Shown here: positions 45,261 through 54,177 of the stretch, one piece after another
How the letters are laid out: the number at the start of each line of letters is the position of its first letter
Position numbering within the stretch: position 1 is the first letter of the stretch
Notes under the pieces: generated by a model
Told to the model about the DNA's origin: nothing
What the model saw: the letters and a program-made list of their open reading frames with translations, nothing else
Databases searched by the model: none
Assembly (NCBI RefSeq): GCF_900107925.1
Contig: NZ_FNUJ01000001.1
Location: 682,001 to 746,000 of the forward strand
Direction: 5' to 3'
Source of the DNA: Amycolatopsis pretoriensis
Lineage (GTDB): Bacteria > Actinomycetota > Actinomycetes > Mycobacteriales > Pseudonocardiaceae
DNA: 64,000 bases
Position numbers and translations under genes: made by a program

Positions 45261-46268
45261 TCAGGCGCGCGGCGCGGCGGTGCTGTCGCGCCGGGTGAGG
45301 CGGGGTCCGAGCAGCCGGACCTCCGGGGTGGAGTGGCCGGCGAGCCGGCGCATGGTCATTTCTACGGCCTGGGCCCCGACCTCCTCGGCCGGGATGGCGA
45401 CCGTGGTCAGCGCGACCGGGTGCTGCTCGGCCATCGTGTCCGGGCAGACCGCGACGACGGAGATGTCCTCGGGCACCCGCAGGCCGCGGTGGCGCAGGTC
45501 CGAGAGCAGGCCCGGCAGCACGGCCTCGTTGTGCACGACCAGGCCGGTCAGGTCCGGGTCGGCGGCGAGCAGGTCGTCGAGGCAGGCGCTCACCGCTTCG
45601 TAGGAGTGGGCGCACGGCCGGTTCGTCGCCCGGACGTCGTGGGTCTTCGCGGCGTCGTCGAACCCGCGCAGGAACCGCGTGGCGTAGCTGGTGCCGCGCC
45701 GGTAGACGGCGGGGGAGGGGCCGATCAGCGCGATCGAGCGGTGGCCGAGCTCGGCCAGGTGCGCGACGCACGCCGAGCCGGCGGCGGTGAAGTCCAGGTC
45801 CACGCAGCTCAGGCCGGCCGGGTGGTCGGGCACGCCGATGAGCACCACCGGCAGGTCGAGCGCGATGAGCATCGGCACCCGCGGGTCGGCGGCTTCGACG
45901 TCCATCACCATCAGCGCGTCGGCGATCGCCGACGACGCCACCCGCTGCAGCGCCGCGGGGCCTTCGTCCTTCGTGAGCAGCAGCAGGTCGTGGTCGTGCG
46001 CGCGGGCCGCGGTGACCGCGGCCGCGACGAACTGCATCACCACGGCGACGTTGAGGTCGGTGCGCAGCGGCACGACCAGCGCCAGCACGTTCGTCTTGCT
46101 GCTGGCGAGCGCCCGGGCCCCGGCGTGCGGGTGGTAGCCGAGCTTGCGGATACTCTCCTCCACCAGCCGCCGGGTCTTCGGCGAGATCGAGCGCTTGCCG
46201 CTGATCACGTACGACACCGTGCTGGGTGCCACGCCCGCCGCCGTGGCGACGTCGTTGATCGTGACCAC
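45261..46268 (-). CDS. LacI-family regulator of the glycan locus
   Basis: A 335-residue repressor. The N-terminal helix-turn-helix is TINDVATAAGVAPSTVSYVISGKRSI (residues 3-28), followed by the hinge helix (HAGARALASSKT) and a periplasmic-binding-protein-like sugar domain. The GTG at 46268 gives the normal LacI N-terminus. It lies upstream of the importer operon on the same strand and divergent from the GH3 gene. The intergenic region contains several GTCGAA/TTCGAC half-sites, including a perfect dyad at 46583, which are its likely operators. Confidence 0.92.
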   Translation of the reverse strand: MVTINDVATAAGVAPSTVSYVISGKRSISPKTRRLVEESIRKLGYHPHAGARALASSKTNVLALVVPLRTDLNVAVVMQFVAAAVTAARAHDHDLLLLTKDEGPAALQRVASSAIADALMVMDVEAADPRVPMLIALDLPVVLIGVPDHPAGLSCVDLDFTAAGSACVAHLAELGHRSIALIGPSPAVYRRGTSYATRFLRGFDDAAKTHDVRATNRPCAHSYEAVSACLDDLLAADPDLTGLVVHNEAVLPGLLSDLRHRGLRVPEDISVVAVCPDTMAEQHPVALTTVAIPAEEVGAQAVEMTMRRLAGHSTPEVRLLGPRLTRRDSTAAPRA

Positions 46269-46509
46269 GGGCGGCCTCCTGGGGACGGGCGGAGCGGAAG
46301 GTGCGTCGAAGCGCATCGACGATGGCACGAAGGTAGAAGAGACCGGTCCGAAACACAAGCACGATTTTCCGTTCGCGGTTATTCGATTCGCATTCGACGA
46401 TGACCGCCTGCGTCGAATTTGTCGAACGGCGCTGATGGTGGCTCTTCCTCCAGCTCAGCGCGAAGATTCGACGGCTGCCGGCACTTCCTGGGAGCGCATC
46501 CAGAAAGTC

Positions 46510-46539
46510 TTGACCTCGTGCTCACACGACTGCAATAGT
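46510..46539 (+). promoter_or_regulatory. Promoter of the GH3 gene
   Basis: TTGACC (46510-46515) and AATAGT (46534-46539) with an 18-bp spacer. Transcription would start near 46546, upstream of the perfect operator at 46583, so a bound LacI protein would act as a roadblock. Confidence 0.5.
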
Positions 46540-46582
46540 CGGCACCATCCTCACCTTCGACGCGAATGTTCCGCGCCGCACT

Positions 46583-46598
46583 GTCGAAACGATTCGAC
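46583..46598. promoter_or_regulatory. LacI-type operator
   Basis: Perfect 6-4-6 dyad GTCGAA-ACGA-TTCGAC, 19 bp upstream of the GH3 start codon. It is the best-formed of the GTCGAA sites in this intergenic region. Confidence 0.65.
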
Positions 46599-46616
46599 GA
46601 TTCCGGGAGGCCGTCC

Positions 46617-49535
46617 GTGCGCCAGTCCCCGCTCCGCCGCGTCCTCGTCCCGGTGGTGGCCGCCACCCTGCTGCTGGCCCCCGCGCCGGCGCTCGCGGCG
46701 CCGCCACCGCCGTTCCGCGACCCCGCCTTGCCGCTCGCGACGCGGATCGACGACCTGCTGTCGCGGCTGACCGCGGACGAGAAGATCTCGCTGCTGCACC
46801 AGTACGAGCCGGCCATCCCGCGGCTGGGCATCGGGGTGTTCAAGACGGGCACCGAAGCACTGCACGGCGTCGCCTGGTCGACCGACTATGACAACAACGG
46901 TGCCGTCGTCAAAGCCGACGGCACGGTGTTCCCGCAGGCCATCGGCCTCGCCTCGACGTGGGACCCGCCGCTGGTGAAGCAGGTCGGCACGGCCGTCGGG
47001 CAGGAAGCGCGCGGCTTCAACGCGCGCAACCCGACGCTGTGGGGCCTCAACCTGTGGGCGCCGGTGGTCAACCTGCTGCGCGACCCGCGCTGGGGCCGCA
47101 ACGAGGAGGGCTACTCCGAGGACACGTACCTGACCGGTGCGCTCGCGACCGCCTACGGCCACGGCATCCAGGGCGACGACCCGCGTTACCTGCAGGCGGC
47201 CCCGACGCTGAAGCACTACCTCGCCTACAACAACGAGGTCAGCCGCGATACCAGCAACTCCTCGGTGCCGCCCAAGATCCTGCACGACTACGACGAGCAG
47301 GCGTTCAAGATCCCGCTGCGGGCCGGCGCGGCCAACGGCGTCATGCCTTCGTACAACCTGGTCAACGGGCGGCCCAACACCGTGAGCCCCGACCTCGGCG
47401 GCCTGCTGCGGAAGTGGGCGCCGCAGGACATCGCCGTCGTCAGCGACGCCGGTGCACCGTCCAACCTGGTCGATTCGGAGAAGTACTACGCCACCAAGGC
47501 CGAAGCCGACGCGGCGGCGATCAAGGCCGGGCTCGACAGCTTCACCGACAACGACACCAACGGCTCGATCACCGTCGAAGCGGTCAAGGAAGCGCTCTCT
47601 CGCAGGTTGCTGACGATGGCCGACGTCGAGCGCGCCGACCGGCACCTGCTGTCGCTGCGGTTCCGGCTCGGGGAGTTCGACCCGCCGGGCCGCAACCCGT
47701 ACGCGAAGATCACCCCGGCGGTCATCAACTCCCCGGCGCACCAGGCGCTCGCCCGCAAGGTCGCCGACGAGCAGGTCGTCCTGCTGCGCAACGACGGCAA
47801 CGCCCTCCCGCTCGACGCGGCGAAGAAGAAGGTGGCCGTCGTCGGGCCGTTGTCCGACACGCTGTACGAAGACTGGTACAGCGGCGCGATGCCGTACCGC
47901 GTCACGCCGAAGCAGGGCATCGAGGAGCGGCTCGGGGCGCCGGTCGCCTCGTCCGAAGGCGTCGACCGGATCGCGCTGAAGGACCTCGCCACCGGCCGCT
48001 ACCTGACGGCGCCCGCCTCGCCCGGCAAGGTCACCGCGGGCGGGACCACCGCGGGGACGCCGGAGTCCTTCGACGTCTACGACTGGGGCGCGGGCAAGAA
48101 CACCCTGCGTGCCGCCGCGAACGGCAAGTTCCTCGGCTACTCCGGTGGCGCGCTGGTGAACGACGTCGACCAGCCCACGGGCTGGTTCGTGCAGCAGCAG
48201 CTCAAGCTCGACCCGCAGCCCGACGGCAGTTACGTGCTCGAGTACGCGGGCAACGAGGTGACCGAGCCGTGGTTCGGCCCGAACCGCTTCGCCGCCGTCG
48301 GCGCCGACGGGGTCCTGACGATCTCGTCGCCGGACGCGGCGCACGCGACGAAGTTCGGCCGGGAGGTGCTCACCAGCGGCGTCGAGTCGGCGGTCGCGGC
48401 CGCGAGGGGCGCGGACACGGCGGTCGTGGTGGTCGGCAGCATGCCGTTCATCAACGGCCGGGAGGCGAACGACCGGACGAGCACCGCCCTGGCGCCGGCG
48501 CAGCGGGCGTTGATCGAGGCGGTTCGGAAGGCGAACCCGCACACGGTGGTCGTGGTGGAGAACAGCTACCCAACGACCGGCTGGGACACGCTGTCCGTGC
48601 CGGGGATCGTCTGGACGAGCCACGCCGGCCAGGAGACCGGGCACGCGGTCGCGGACGTGCTGTTCGGCGACGTGAACCCGAGCGGTCGGCTCACCCAGAC
48701 CTGGTACGCGTCCGACGCGGGGCTGCCGAGCATCCTCGACTACGACATCGCGAAAACGGGGATGACGTACCAGTACTACCGGGGGAAGCCGTTGTACCCC
48801 TTCGGCTACGGGCTCGGTTACACGAACTTCCGGTACGGCGCGGTGCGCGCTTCCTTGGCCGGTTCGTCCGTGCGGGTCAGCCTCGACGTGACGAACACGG
48901 GGAGCCGCGCCGGGACCGACGTCGTCCAGCTGTACTCGAAGGCGTCGGGGGTACAGCGGTTGCGGGACTTCTCCCGCGTGACGCTTTCCCCGCACGAGAC
49001 GCGGACGGTCCGGTTCTCCGTTCCCGTCGCCGACTTGGCTTCCTGGGACGTTTCCCGCGACCGATCCGTGGTGGCACAGGGCGTGTACGAGTTCGCCGTG
49101 GGCCGCGACGCGTCGGACCTGTCCTCGGCGCAGCCGGTGTTCGTGCCGGGGGAGCGGGCCGAGCCCCGCGACCTGAGCCGTCCGACGCAGGCGCAGAACT
49201 TCGACGACTACGCCGGGACGACGTTGACGGACACGTCGAAGACGTCGGGCACCTCGGTCGCGGCGGCGGCCGGGAGCTGGGTGGCGTACCGGAATGTCGC
49301 GCTGGACGGACCGGCGCGGTTCACGGCTTCGGTGTCCACTGTGGAGCCCGCGCGCGTCACGGTGCGGTTGGACTCACCGACCGGCCGGGTCCTGGGCACG
49401 GCGTCGGTGCCGTCCACGGGAGACCGGTACGCGTACACGACGGTGACGGCCGCACTGGCGAAGGCGACCGGCCGCCACGACGTCTACCTGACGTTCGACG
49501 GACCGGTGAACCTGGCGACGTTCTCCCTGCGGTGA
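46617..49535 (+). CDS. Secreted GH3 beta-glycosidase with beta-trefoil-like insertion and CBM-like C-terminus
   Basis: A 972-residue exported glycosidase. The signal peptide ends near ALAAPP (about 28). The GH3 TIM barrel (about 35-350) holds the nucleophile aspartate 277 in VVSDAGA. The alpha/beta sandwich starts near 375 (VADEQVVLLRNDGNALPL) and is interrupted at about 449-583 by GRYLTAPAS ... GKFLGYSGG repeats resembling a fascin/ricin-type beta-trefoil. A fibronectin-III-like domain follows (VSLDVTNTGSRAGTDVVQLY), then a CBM6-like sandwich to the end. The GTG at 46617 has GGGAGG 6 bp upstream. It probably cleaves beta-glucosides or beta-xylosides outside the cell and feeds the adjacent importer. 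Confidence 0.9.
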   Translation: MRQSPLRRVLVPVVAATLLLAPAPALAAPPPPFRDPALPLATRIDDLLSRLTADEKISLLHQYEPAIPRLGIGVFKTGTEALHGVAWSTDYDNNGAVVKADGTVFPQAIGLASTWDPPLVKQVGTAVGQEARGFNARNPTLWGLNLWAPVVNLLRDPRWGRNEEGYSEDTYLTGALATAYGHGIQGDDPRYLQAAPTLKHYLAYNNEVSRDTSNSSVPPKILHDYDEQAFKIPLRAGAANGVMPSYNLVNGRPNTVSPDLGGLLRKWAPQDIAVVSDAGAPSNLVDSEKYYATKAEADAAAIKAGLDSFTDNDTNGSITVEAVKEALSRRLLTMADVERADRHLLSLRFRLGEFDPPGRNPYAKITPAVINSPAHQALARKVADEQVVLLRNDGNALPLDAAKKKVAVVGPLSDTLYEDWYSGAMPYRVTPKQGIEERLGAPVASSEGVDRIALKDLATGRYLTAPASPGKVTAGGTTAGTPESFDVYDWGAGKNTLRAAANGKFLGYSGGALVNDVDQPTGWFVQQQLKLDPQPDGSYVLEYAGNEVTEPWFGPNRFAAVGADGVLTISSPDAAHATKFGREVLTSGVESAVAAARGADTAVVVVGSMPFINGREANDRTSTALAPAQRALIEAVRKANPHTVVVVENSYPTTGWDTLSVPGIVWTSHAGQETGHAVADVLFGDVNPSGRLTQTWYASDAGLPSILDYDIAKTGMTYQYYRGKPLYPFGYGLGYTNFRYGAVRASLAGSSVRVSLDVTNTGSRAGTDVVQLYSKASGVQRLRDFSRVTLSPHETRTVRFSVPVADLASWDVSRDRSVVAQGVYEFAVGRDASDLSSAQPVFVPGERAEPRDLSRPTQAQNFDDYAGTTLTDTSKTSGTSVAAAAGSWVAYRNVALDGPARFTASVSTVEPARVTVRLDSPTGRVLGTASVPSTGDRYAYTTVTAALAKATGRHDVYLTFDGPVNLATFSLR

Positions 49536-49549
49536 TCCGGGAGTCTCGA

Positions 49550-50663
49550 TCAGACCGGGCGGGGAGAGGGAAAGCCGTCGACCTCGAGGTTGAGCAGACC
49601 CTCGCCGAGGATGTCGTCGAACGTGAAGCCGTGGCTGAGTGCGGCCGCCAGTCTCTCCTCCGCTTCGAGGGTCTTCGCGTCCTTGGCGGGAATTCTCGCT
49701 CTCCTGGTGTCCGCGTTGTTGAATACCGTCAGATGCAGCACGGATCCCGAGAAGTCGGCGTGGACGAGCTTGGCGCCCGAGAAGTCGGCGCCCACCAACA
49801 TGGTGTCGCGAAATTTGCCTGAAACGATGTGAGCGTCGGTGAAGTCCGCGGAACAGGCGAAGCATTCGCTGAAGTTCGCGCGGGTCAGGTCCGCCTGGGT
49901 GAAGGTGCTGCAGTCGAGGTGGGCGTCTGTGAAGTCCACATCGGTGAGCTGCGCGTGGTCGAGCTTGACCCTGAGCAGGGAGGCGCCGGCCAGCCGACCT
50001 CCGGTGAGGTCGACGCCGCGGAGGTCCGCCCCCGTCGAGTTTCAGGGTGAACTTCTCCGCTCTCGCGGGCCTCGTGGCCAGGACGGTCATCGCGACTTGG
50101 ATGTCCTCTTCCACTTCGGCCGGGAGTCCGGTCGGCGGAGTCCGGAGCCGGTGCGGTCGAGACCGCTGGACGCCAAGCCGGTCTTCCGACGGGCCGGGGG
50201 TCTTCGCGGTCGAATTGACCCGGACGAACGCCGCGAGGAGGCGGACCACTTTTTCGTGGTCGGCGGGGGATTCTCCGAGGATGTTCTGAAGGCTGTAGAT
50301 CGCCCCGGTCCGCTCGTCGAGCTTGTCGGAGGACAGCTGGGTGATCGCCGTGCTGAACCGGCCGGAGAGCTGGCCCCTTCGGTTCATCACGTAGGTGCGA
50401 AGCGTAATGACGATGACCGCGAACCCCGTCGCGCCGGCGGCGGCGGACAGCAAGATCCGGCGGATGCTGTCGAGCGCGTCGAGGCGTGCCTTGGGATCCA
50501 GGTGGCGCAGGTCGTCGCCGCCGACCGCGATGGCGACCGGACCGATCAGCAGGATGACGAGGGCTACAGCGAGTAAGGCGGCCGAGGTGCCGGCGCTCCA
50601 CCGCGCGATCGTCGACCGGCGAGCCGTCAGTGCCCGGCGCGCCCGCCGGAAGGAGCCAGGCAA
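49550..50663 (-). pseudogene. Pentapeptide-repeat membrane protein gene split by a +1 frameshift in a G5 run
   Basis: The N-terminal part (start TTG 50663) encodes two membrane helices (SAALLAVALVILLIGPVAIAV, then AAAGATGFAVIVITL) and a helical linker down to EKFTLKLDG. The frame is then lost at a run of five C on the plus strand (50029-50033). The next frame continues at once with classic pentapeptide repeats (ADLRGVDLTGGRLAG ... CSTFTQADLTRANFSE ... GADFSGAKLVHADFSG). Removing one base restores a single protein of about 370 residues. It may be a recent mutation, slippage-based phase variation or a sequencing error. A rare TTA codon occurs at 50574-50576. The start lies 2 bp after the methyltransferase stop. 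Confidence 0.78.
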
Positions 50664-50665
50664 AA

Positions 50666-51487
50666 TCAGGATCCCGGTTTCCGGCCCACCCCGGCGTACG
50701 GCAGCGAGTTGATGGCGGGATCGTCGGACATGTCGCCGGCGCCCTCGGGTTTCCACATCGCGCAGCCGACCACGCCGGGCTCCACCACCTCGAAGCCGTC
50801 GAAGAAAGCCAGGACTTCGTCGTGCGTGCGGGGGACCGGCTGGTTCTGCTGGTCCTGGTTGCTCTTGTACACCTCGACCGCCTCGTCGAGCCGCCCGGCT
50901 TCGGAGTCCGCCGCGACGTGCGTGACCGCCAGGAAGCTGCCCGGCGCGAGGCGGTCGCGGTAGCGGGCCAGGATGCCCGCCGGGTCCCACGAATCCGGGA
51001 CGAAGTGCAGCAGCAGCAACATGAACACGCCGACCGGCTGGTCCAGGTCCAGCAGTCCGGCCGCGCCCTCGAAGACGTCGTTGGCGTCGCGCAGGTCTGC
51101 CTGCAGCACCGCGCAGCGGTCGTTGTCCTGCAACAGCAGCCGGCTGTGCGCGACGGCCACCGGCTCGCGGTCGACGTACACCACGCGGCACGACGGGTCG
51201 GCCTGCTGGACGATCTCGTGCAGGTTGCCCGCGGTCGGGATGCCGGAGCCGATGTCGAGGAACTGCCGGACGCCCGAGGCGACCATGAACCGCGCCGCGC
51301 GGCGCAGGAACGCGCGGTTGAGGCGGGCCGCGTCGCGCACCCCCGGCATGATCTTGAGGATCTGCTCCCCGAGCGCGCGGTCGGCGGCGAAGTTGTGGTC
51401 GCCGTCGAGCCAGAAGTCGTACACCCGCGCCGGGTTCGGCACCGTGGTGTCGATCTCCGGCGGTACCCAGCTCAGCTCCCCGGTCAC
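50666..51487 (-). CDS. SAM-dependent methyltransferase, PF04672 (DUF574) type
   Basis: Actinobacterial methyltransferase-like protein of 273 residues. It opens with the family hallmark TTVPNPARVYDFWLDGDHNFAADR. The SAM-binding motif is FLDIGSGIPTAGNLHE (about 88-103), followed by VVYVDREPVAVAHSR. These proteins are very abundant in Streptomyces-like genomes; their substrates are unknown. The GTG at 51487 has GGGAGG upstream. It probably forms an operon with the frameshifted pentapeptide gene that starts 2 bp after its stop. Confidence 0.92.
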   Translation of the reverse strand: MTGELSWVPPEIDTTVPNPARVYDFWLDGDHNFAADRALGEQILKIMPGVRDAARLNRAFLRRAARFMVASGVRQFLDIGSGIPTAGNLHEIVQQADPSCRVVYVDREPVAVAHSRLLLQDNDRCAVLQADLRDANDVFEGAAGLLDLDQPVGVFMLLLLHFVPDSWDPAGILARYRDRLAPGSFLAVTHVAADSEAGRLDEAVEVYKSNQDQQNQPVPRTHDEVLAFFDGFEVVEPGVVGCAMWKPEGAGDMSDDPAINSLPYAGVGRKPGS

Positions 51488-51607
51488 GGGACCTCCCACC
51501 CTCGCCTCAGAGAAGCCGGAGTGTAGCCCCCTCATCCGTTCGTGTGGACTCGCGTTCGACGCCACCCGCGCACCGCTAGGGTGTTCCGGTCGCGAGGAGA
51601 CGAGGCC

Positions 51608-52930
51608 ATGACGAACGTTCCCGGACGGTGGCCCGTGCTCGGCCACACGGTGCCCCTGCTGCGCGACCCGCTGAAGCTCTTCACTTCCCTTCCGGCGCAC
51701 GGAGATGTCGTCGAACTCCGGCTCGGCCCGCTGCCGGTGCAGGTGGTCACGACGCCCGAGCTGGCCTGGCAGGTCCTGGCCACCGACGCCGACAAGTTCG
51801 ACAAGGGCCTGGTCTTCGACAAGATGCGCCCGCTGTTCGGCGACGGGCTGGCCACCTCGAACGGCGAGCTCAACCGCCGTCAGCGCCGCCTGGTGATGCC
51901 CGCGTTCGGCCGGACGCGCATCGCGGGCTACGCCGACACCACGATCACCAAGCTGGCCGACGAGCTGACGAGCTCCTGGCGGCCCGGCGAAGTCGTCGAG
52001 TTCGACAAGCGGATGCAGGACCTCGTGCTCACCATCGCCGGCCAGACGCTCTTCTCGACCGCGCTCGGCGAAGAAGCACTCGCGGAAATCCAGCGGTCGA
52101 TCCCGATCATGCTGAAATACGTGCTGATCCGGGCGTTCTCTCCGAAATTCGTGGAGAAACTGCCGATCCCCGCGAACCGGCGGTTCGACGCCGCGGCCGC
52201 GCGCCTGCGCGAAGTGATCGGCGAAACCGTGATCACCGCCCGGAAGGAGGGCGCCGACCACGGCGACCTGCTGTCGATGCTGCTGCTGGCTCGCGACGAG
52301 GACACCGGCGAGGGCATGTCCGACCGGCAGGTGCACGACGAGGTCATCACCATCCTCACCACCGGCGCCGAGACCACCGCCGTCGCGCTGGCCTGGTTCT
52401 TCCACGAGCTCGGGCAGCACCCGGAGGTCGAACGCCGCTTCCACGCGGAGGTCGACGACGTCCTCGGCGGGCGGCCCGCGACCTTCGAGGATCTGCCGGA
52501 CCTTGTGTACACGCACCAGATCGTCAACGAGATCGTCCGCCGCACGCCGCCGCTGATCCTCATGCGCCGCGCCCGCGAGGACGTCGACCTGGGCGGGGTC
52601 ACCGTCCGCACCGGCAGCGAGGTCGCCGTCAGCCAGCACACGCTGCACCGCGACCCGCGCTGGTTCCCGGACCCGGACCGGTTCGACCCGGACCGCTGGG
52701 CGCCCGGCGAGACCGCGGAACTGCCGAAGGGCGCGTACATCCCGTTCGGCGCCGGTGCGCGGCTGTGCCCGGGCCACGTGTTCGCGCCGACGGAGATCGG
52801 CATCGTCGCCGCCACGATCGGGGCGCGCTGGCGGCTGGTCCCGGTGCCGGGCAAGAAGGTCCGCGCGCAGCTCAAGGCCACCATGCAGCCCAACCGGCTG
52901 CCGATGACCCTGGTGCCGCGCGGGACCTGA
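51608..52930 (+). CDS. Cytochrome P450
   Basis: Heme-thiolate monooxygenase of 440 residues. The I-helix oxygen motif is TGAETTA, the K-helix Glu-x2-Arg is in NEIVRRTPP (about 308-311), and the heme-binding loop PFGAGARLCPG carries the axial ligand Cys387. The N-terminus (VPGRWPVLGHTVPLLRDP) resembles the proline-rich start of pentalenene-oxygenase-like and CYP170/183-type enzymes. No terpene synthase or redox partner lies nearby, so the substrate is unknown. It is divergent from the methyltransferase gene. Confidence 0.95.
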   Translation: MTNVPGRWPVLGHTVPLLRDPLKLFTSLPAHGDVVELRLGPLPVQVVTTPELAWQVLATDADKFDKGLVFDKMRPLFGDGLATSNGELNRRQRRLVMPAFGRTRIAGYADTTITKLADELTSSWRPGEVVEFDKRMQDLVLTIAGQTLFSTALGEEALAEIQRSIPIMLKYVLIRAFSPKFVEKLPIPANRRFDAAAARLREVIGETVITARKEGADHGDLLSMLLLARDEDTGEGMSDRQVHDEVITILTTGAETTAVALAWFFHELGQHPEVERRFHAEVDDVLGGRPATFEDLPDLVYTHQIVNEIVRRTPPLILMRRAREDVDLGGVTVRTGSEVAVSQHTLHRDPRWFPDPDRFDPDRWAPGETAELPKGAYIPFGAGARLCPGHVFAPTEIGIVAATIGARWRLVPVPGKKVRAQLKATMQPNRLPMTLVPRGT

Positions 52931-52997
52931 CGGTACTCATTCGGCTACCAGGTGTAGTGTTCCGGAGTTCCTTCACCTGTCCGAGAGGAAGAACAGC

Positions 52998-54089
52998 GTG
53001 AAGCTGCCCGTCAAGGTGACGTCGGCCTTGTTCGCCTGTGGTGTCCTGCTGGCCTCGCTGACCGCCGCGATGCCGGCCGAGGCCGCCGCGATCTCCTGCA
53101 CCGACACGGATCTGCCGGTGAGCGGGCCCGGCCTGCCCCCGCTGGTGCCGGGCGCGCCGGCGATGGTGCACGGCCGGCTGTGCCTGCCGGCGGGCGACGC
53201 TCCCGACACCGTCCAGCTGCTCGTGCACGGCGGGACGTACAACAGCGCCTACTGGGACCTGCCGTACGAGCCGGCGCGGTACTCCTACCAGCGCGACATG
53301 GCCACGCACGGCTACGCGACCTTCGCCGCCGACCAGCTCGGCGCCGGGGGCAGCAGCCACCCGCTCAGCCTGCCGCTGTCGGTCTGGGCGGCGGCCGAGT
53401 CGATGCACGAGGTGGTCGGGCATCTGCGGGCCGGGCGCGTCGGCGGCGTGCCGTTCGCGAAGGTCGTCATCGTCGGGCACTCGGTCGGGTCCGGGGTGGT
53501 CGCGGTCGAGGCGTCGACCTACCACGACGTCGACGGCGTGGTCCTCACCGGCATCACGCACCTGCCCGCGCTGCCGGTGCTGGCGCTCGGCGCGGCGCTC
53601 GGCCTGCGGCCGGCGTTGCTCGACGGTCAGCTCGGCCGGCTGGGCAGCGATCCGCTGTACTTCACGACGAGGCCGGGTGCGCGGGCCGGGTTGTTCTACG
53701 CGGCCGGCGATTCCGACCCCGCGGTGATCGCCGCCGACGAAGCGACGAAGGACCAGGTTTCGGTGCCCGGGATGGGCACGGTCGCGCTGTTCGGGATCGT
53801 GCTCCCGGCGACGAAGGGAATTTCCGTACCGGTTTTCCAGGTGGTGGGGGAAAAGGACGTCCTTTTCTGCGGACTGCTCGCCCTGCGTGACTGCTCGGAC
53901 TCCGCTGTGTTGCGCGCGCAGGAAGCACCGTATTACGCCGATCCGTCGAAACTGTCGATGTACGTCCTGCCGGGTGCCGGTCATTCCGTTGCGTTGCACG
54001 AAAACGCGGCCGCCTACCGCGACGCCACCCGGTCGTGGCTGCGGGACCGGCTGGCGATCGCTCCGCAGGGTTATCACTCGATTGGATGA
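52998..54089 (+). CDS. Secreted alpha/beta hydrolase
   Basis: A 363-residue exported esterase or lipase-like enzyme. The signal peptide ends near AMPAEAAA (about 30). The nucleophile elbow is GHSVG, the oxyanion region HGGTYNSAYWD, and the catalytic histidine lies in the late segment LPGAGHSVALHENA. Two cysteine pairs could form disulfides outside the cell. The GTG at 52998 follows GAGGAAGAA. It stands alone, 67 bp after the P450 gene, on the same strand. Confidence 0.88.
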   Translation: MKLPVKVTSALFACGVLLASLTAAMPAEAAAISCTDTDLPVSGPGLPPLVPGAPAMVHGRLCLPAGDAPDTVQLLVHGGTYNSAYWDLPYEPARYSYQRDMATHGYATFAADQLGAGGSSHPLSLPLSVWAAAESMHEVVGHLRAGRVGGVPFAKVVIVGHSVGSGVVAVEASTYHDVDGVVLTGITHLPALPVLALGAALGLRPALLDGQLGRLGSDPLYFTTRPGARAGLFYAAGDSDPAVIAADEATKDQVSVPGMGTVALFGIVLPATKGISVPVFQVVGEKDVLFCGLLALRDCSDSAVLRAQEAPYYADPSKLSMYVLPGAGHSVALHENAAAYRDATRSWLRDRLAIAPQGYHSIG

Positions 54090-54177
54090 ATGCTGTTTCG
54101 TGCGTCGGACACAATTTCGCGCCAAGATATATCGGCTACCCGAACCGGAGTTTCACTGAACCCCAGGACAGGCTGAG

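Larger units (their letters stand above)
46269..46616. promoter_or_regulatory. 348-bp divergent regulatory region between lacI and GH3
   Basis: No gene is seen here. The GC content is lower than in the surrounding genes. Half-sites GTCGAA or TTCGAC recur at about 46305-46320 (GTCGA-x6-TCGAC), 46394, 46413, 46421, 46468, 46556 and 46583-46598. A promoter for GH3 is visible at 46510-46539. The multiplicity suggests cooperative LacI-type control of both directions. Confidence 0.6.
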
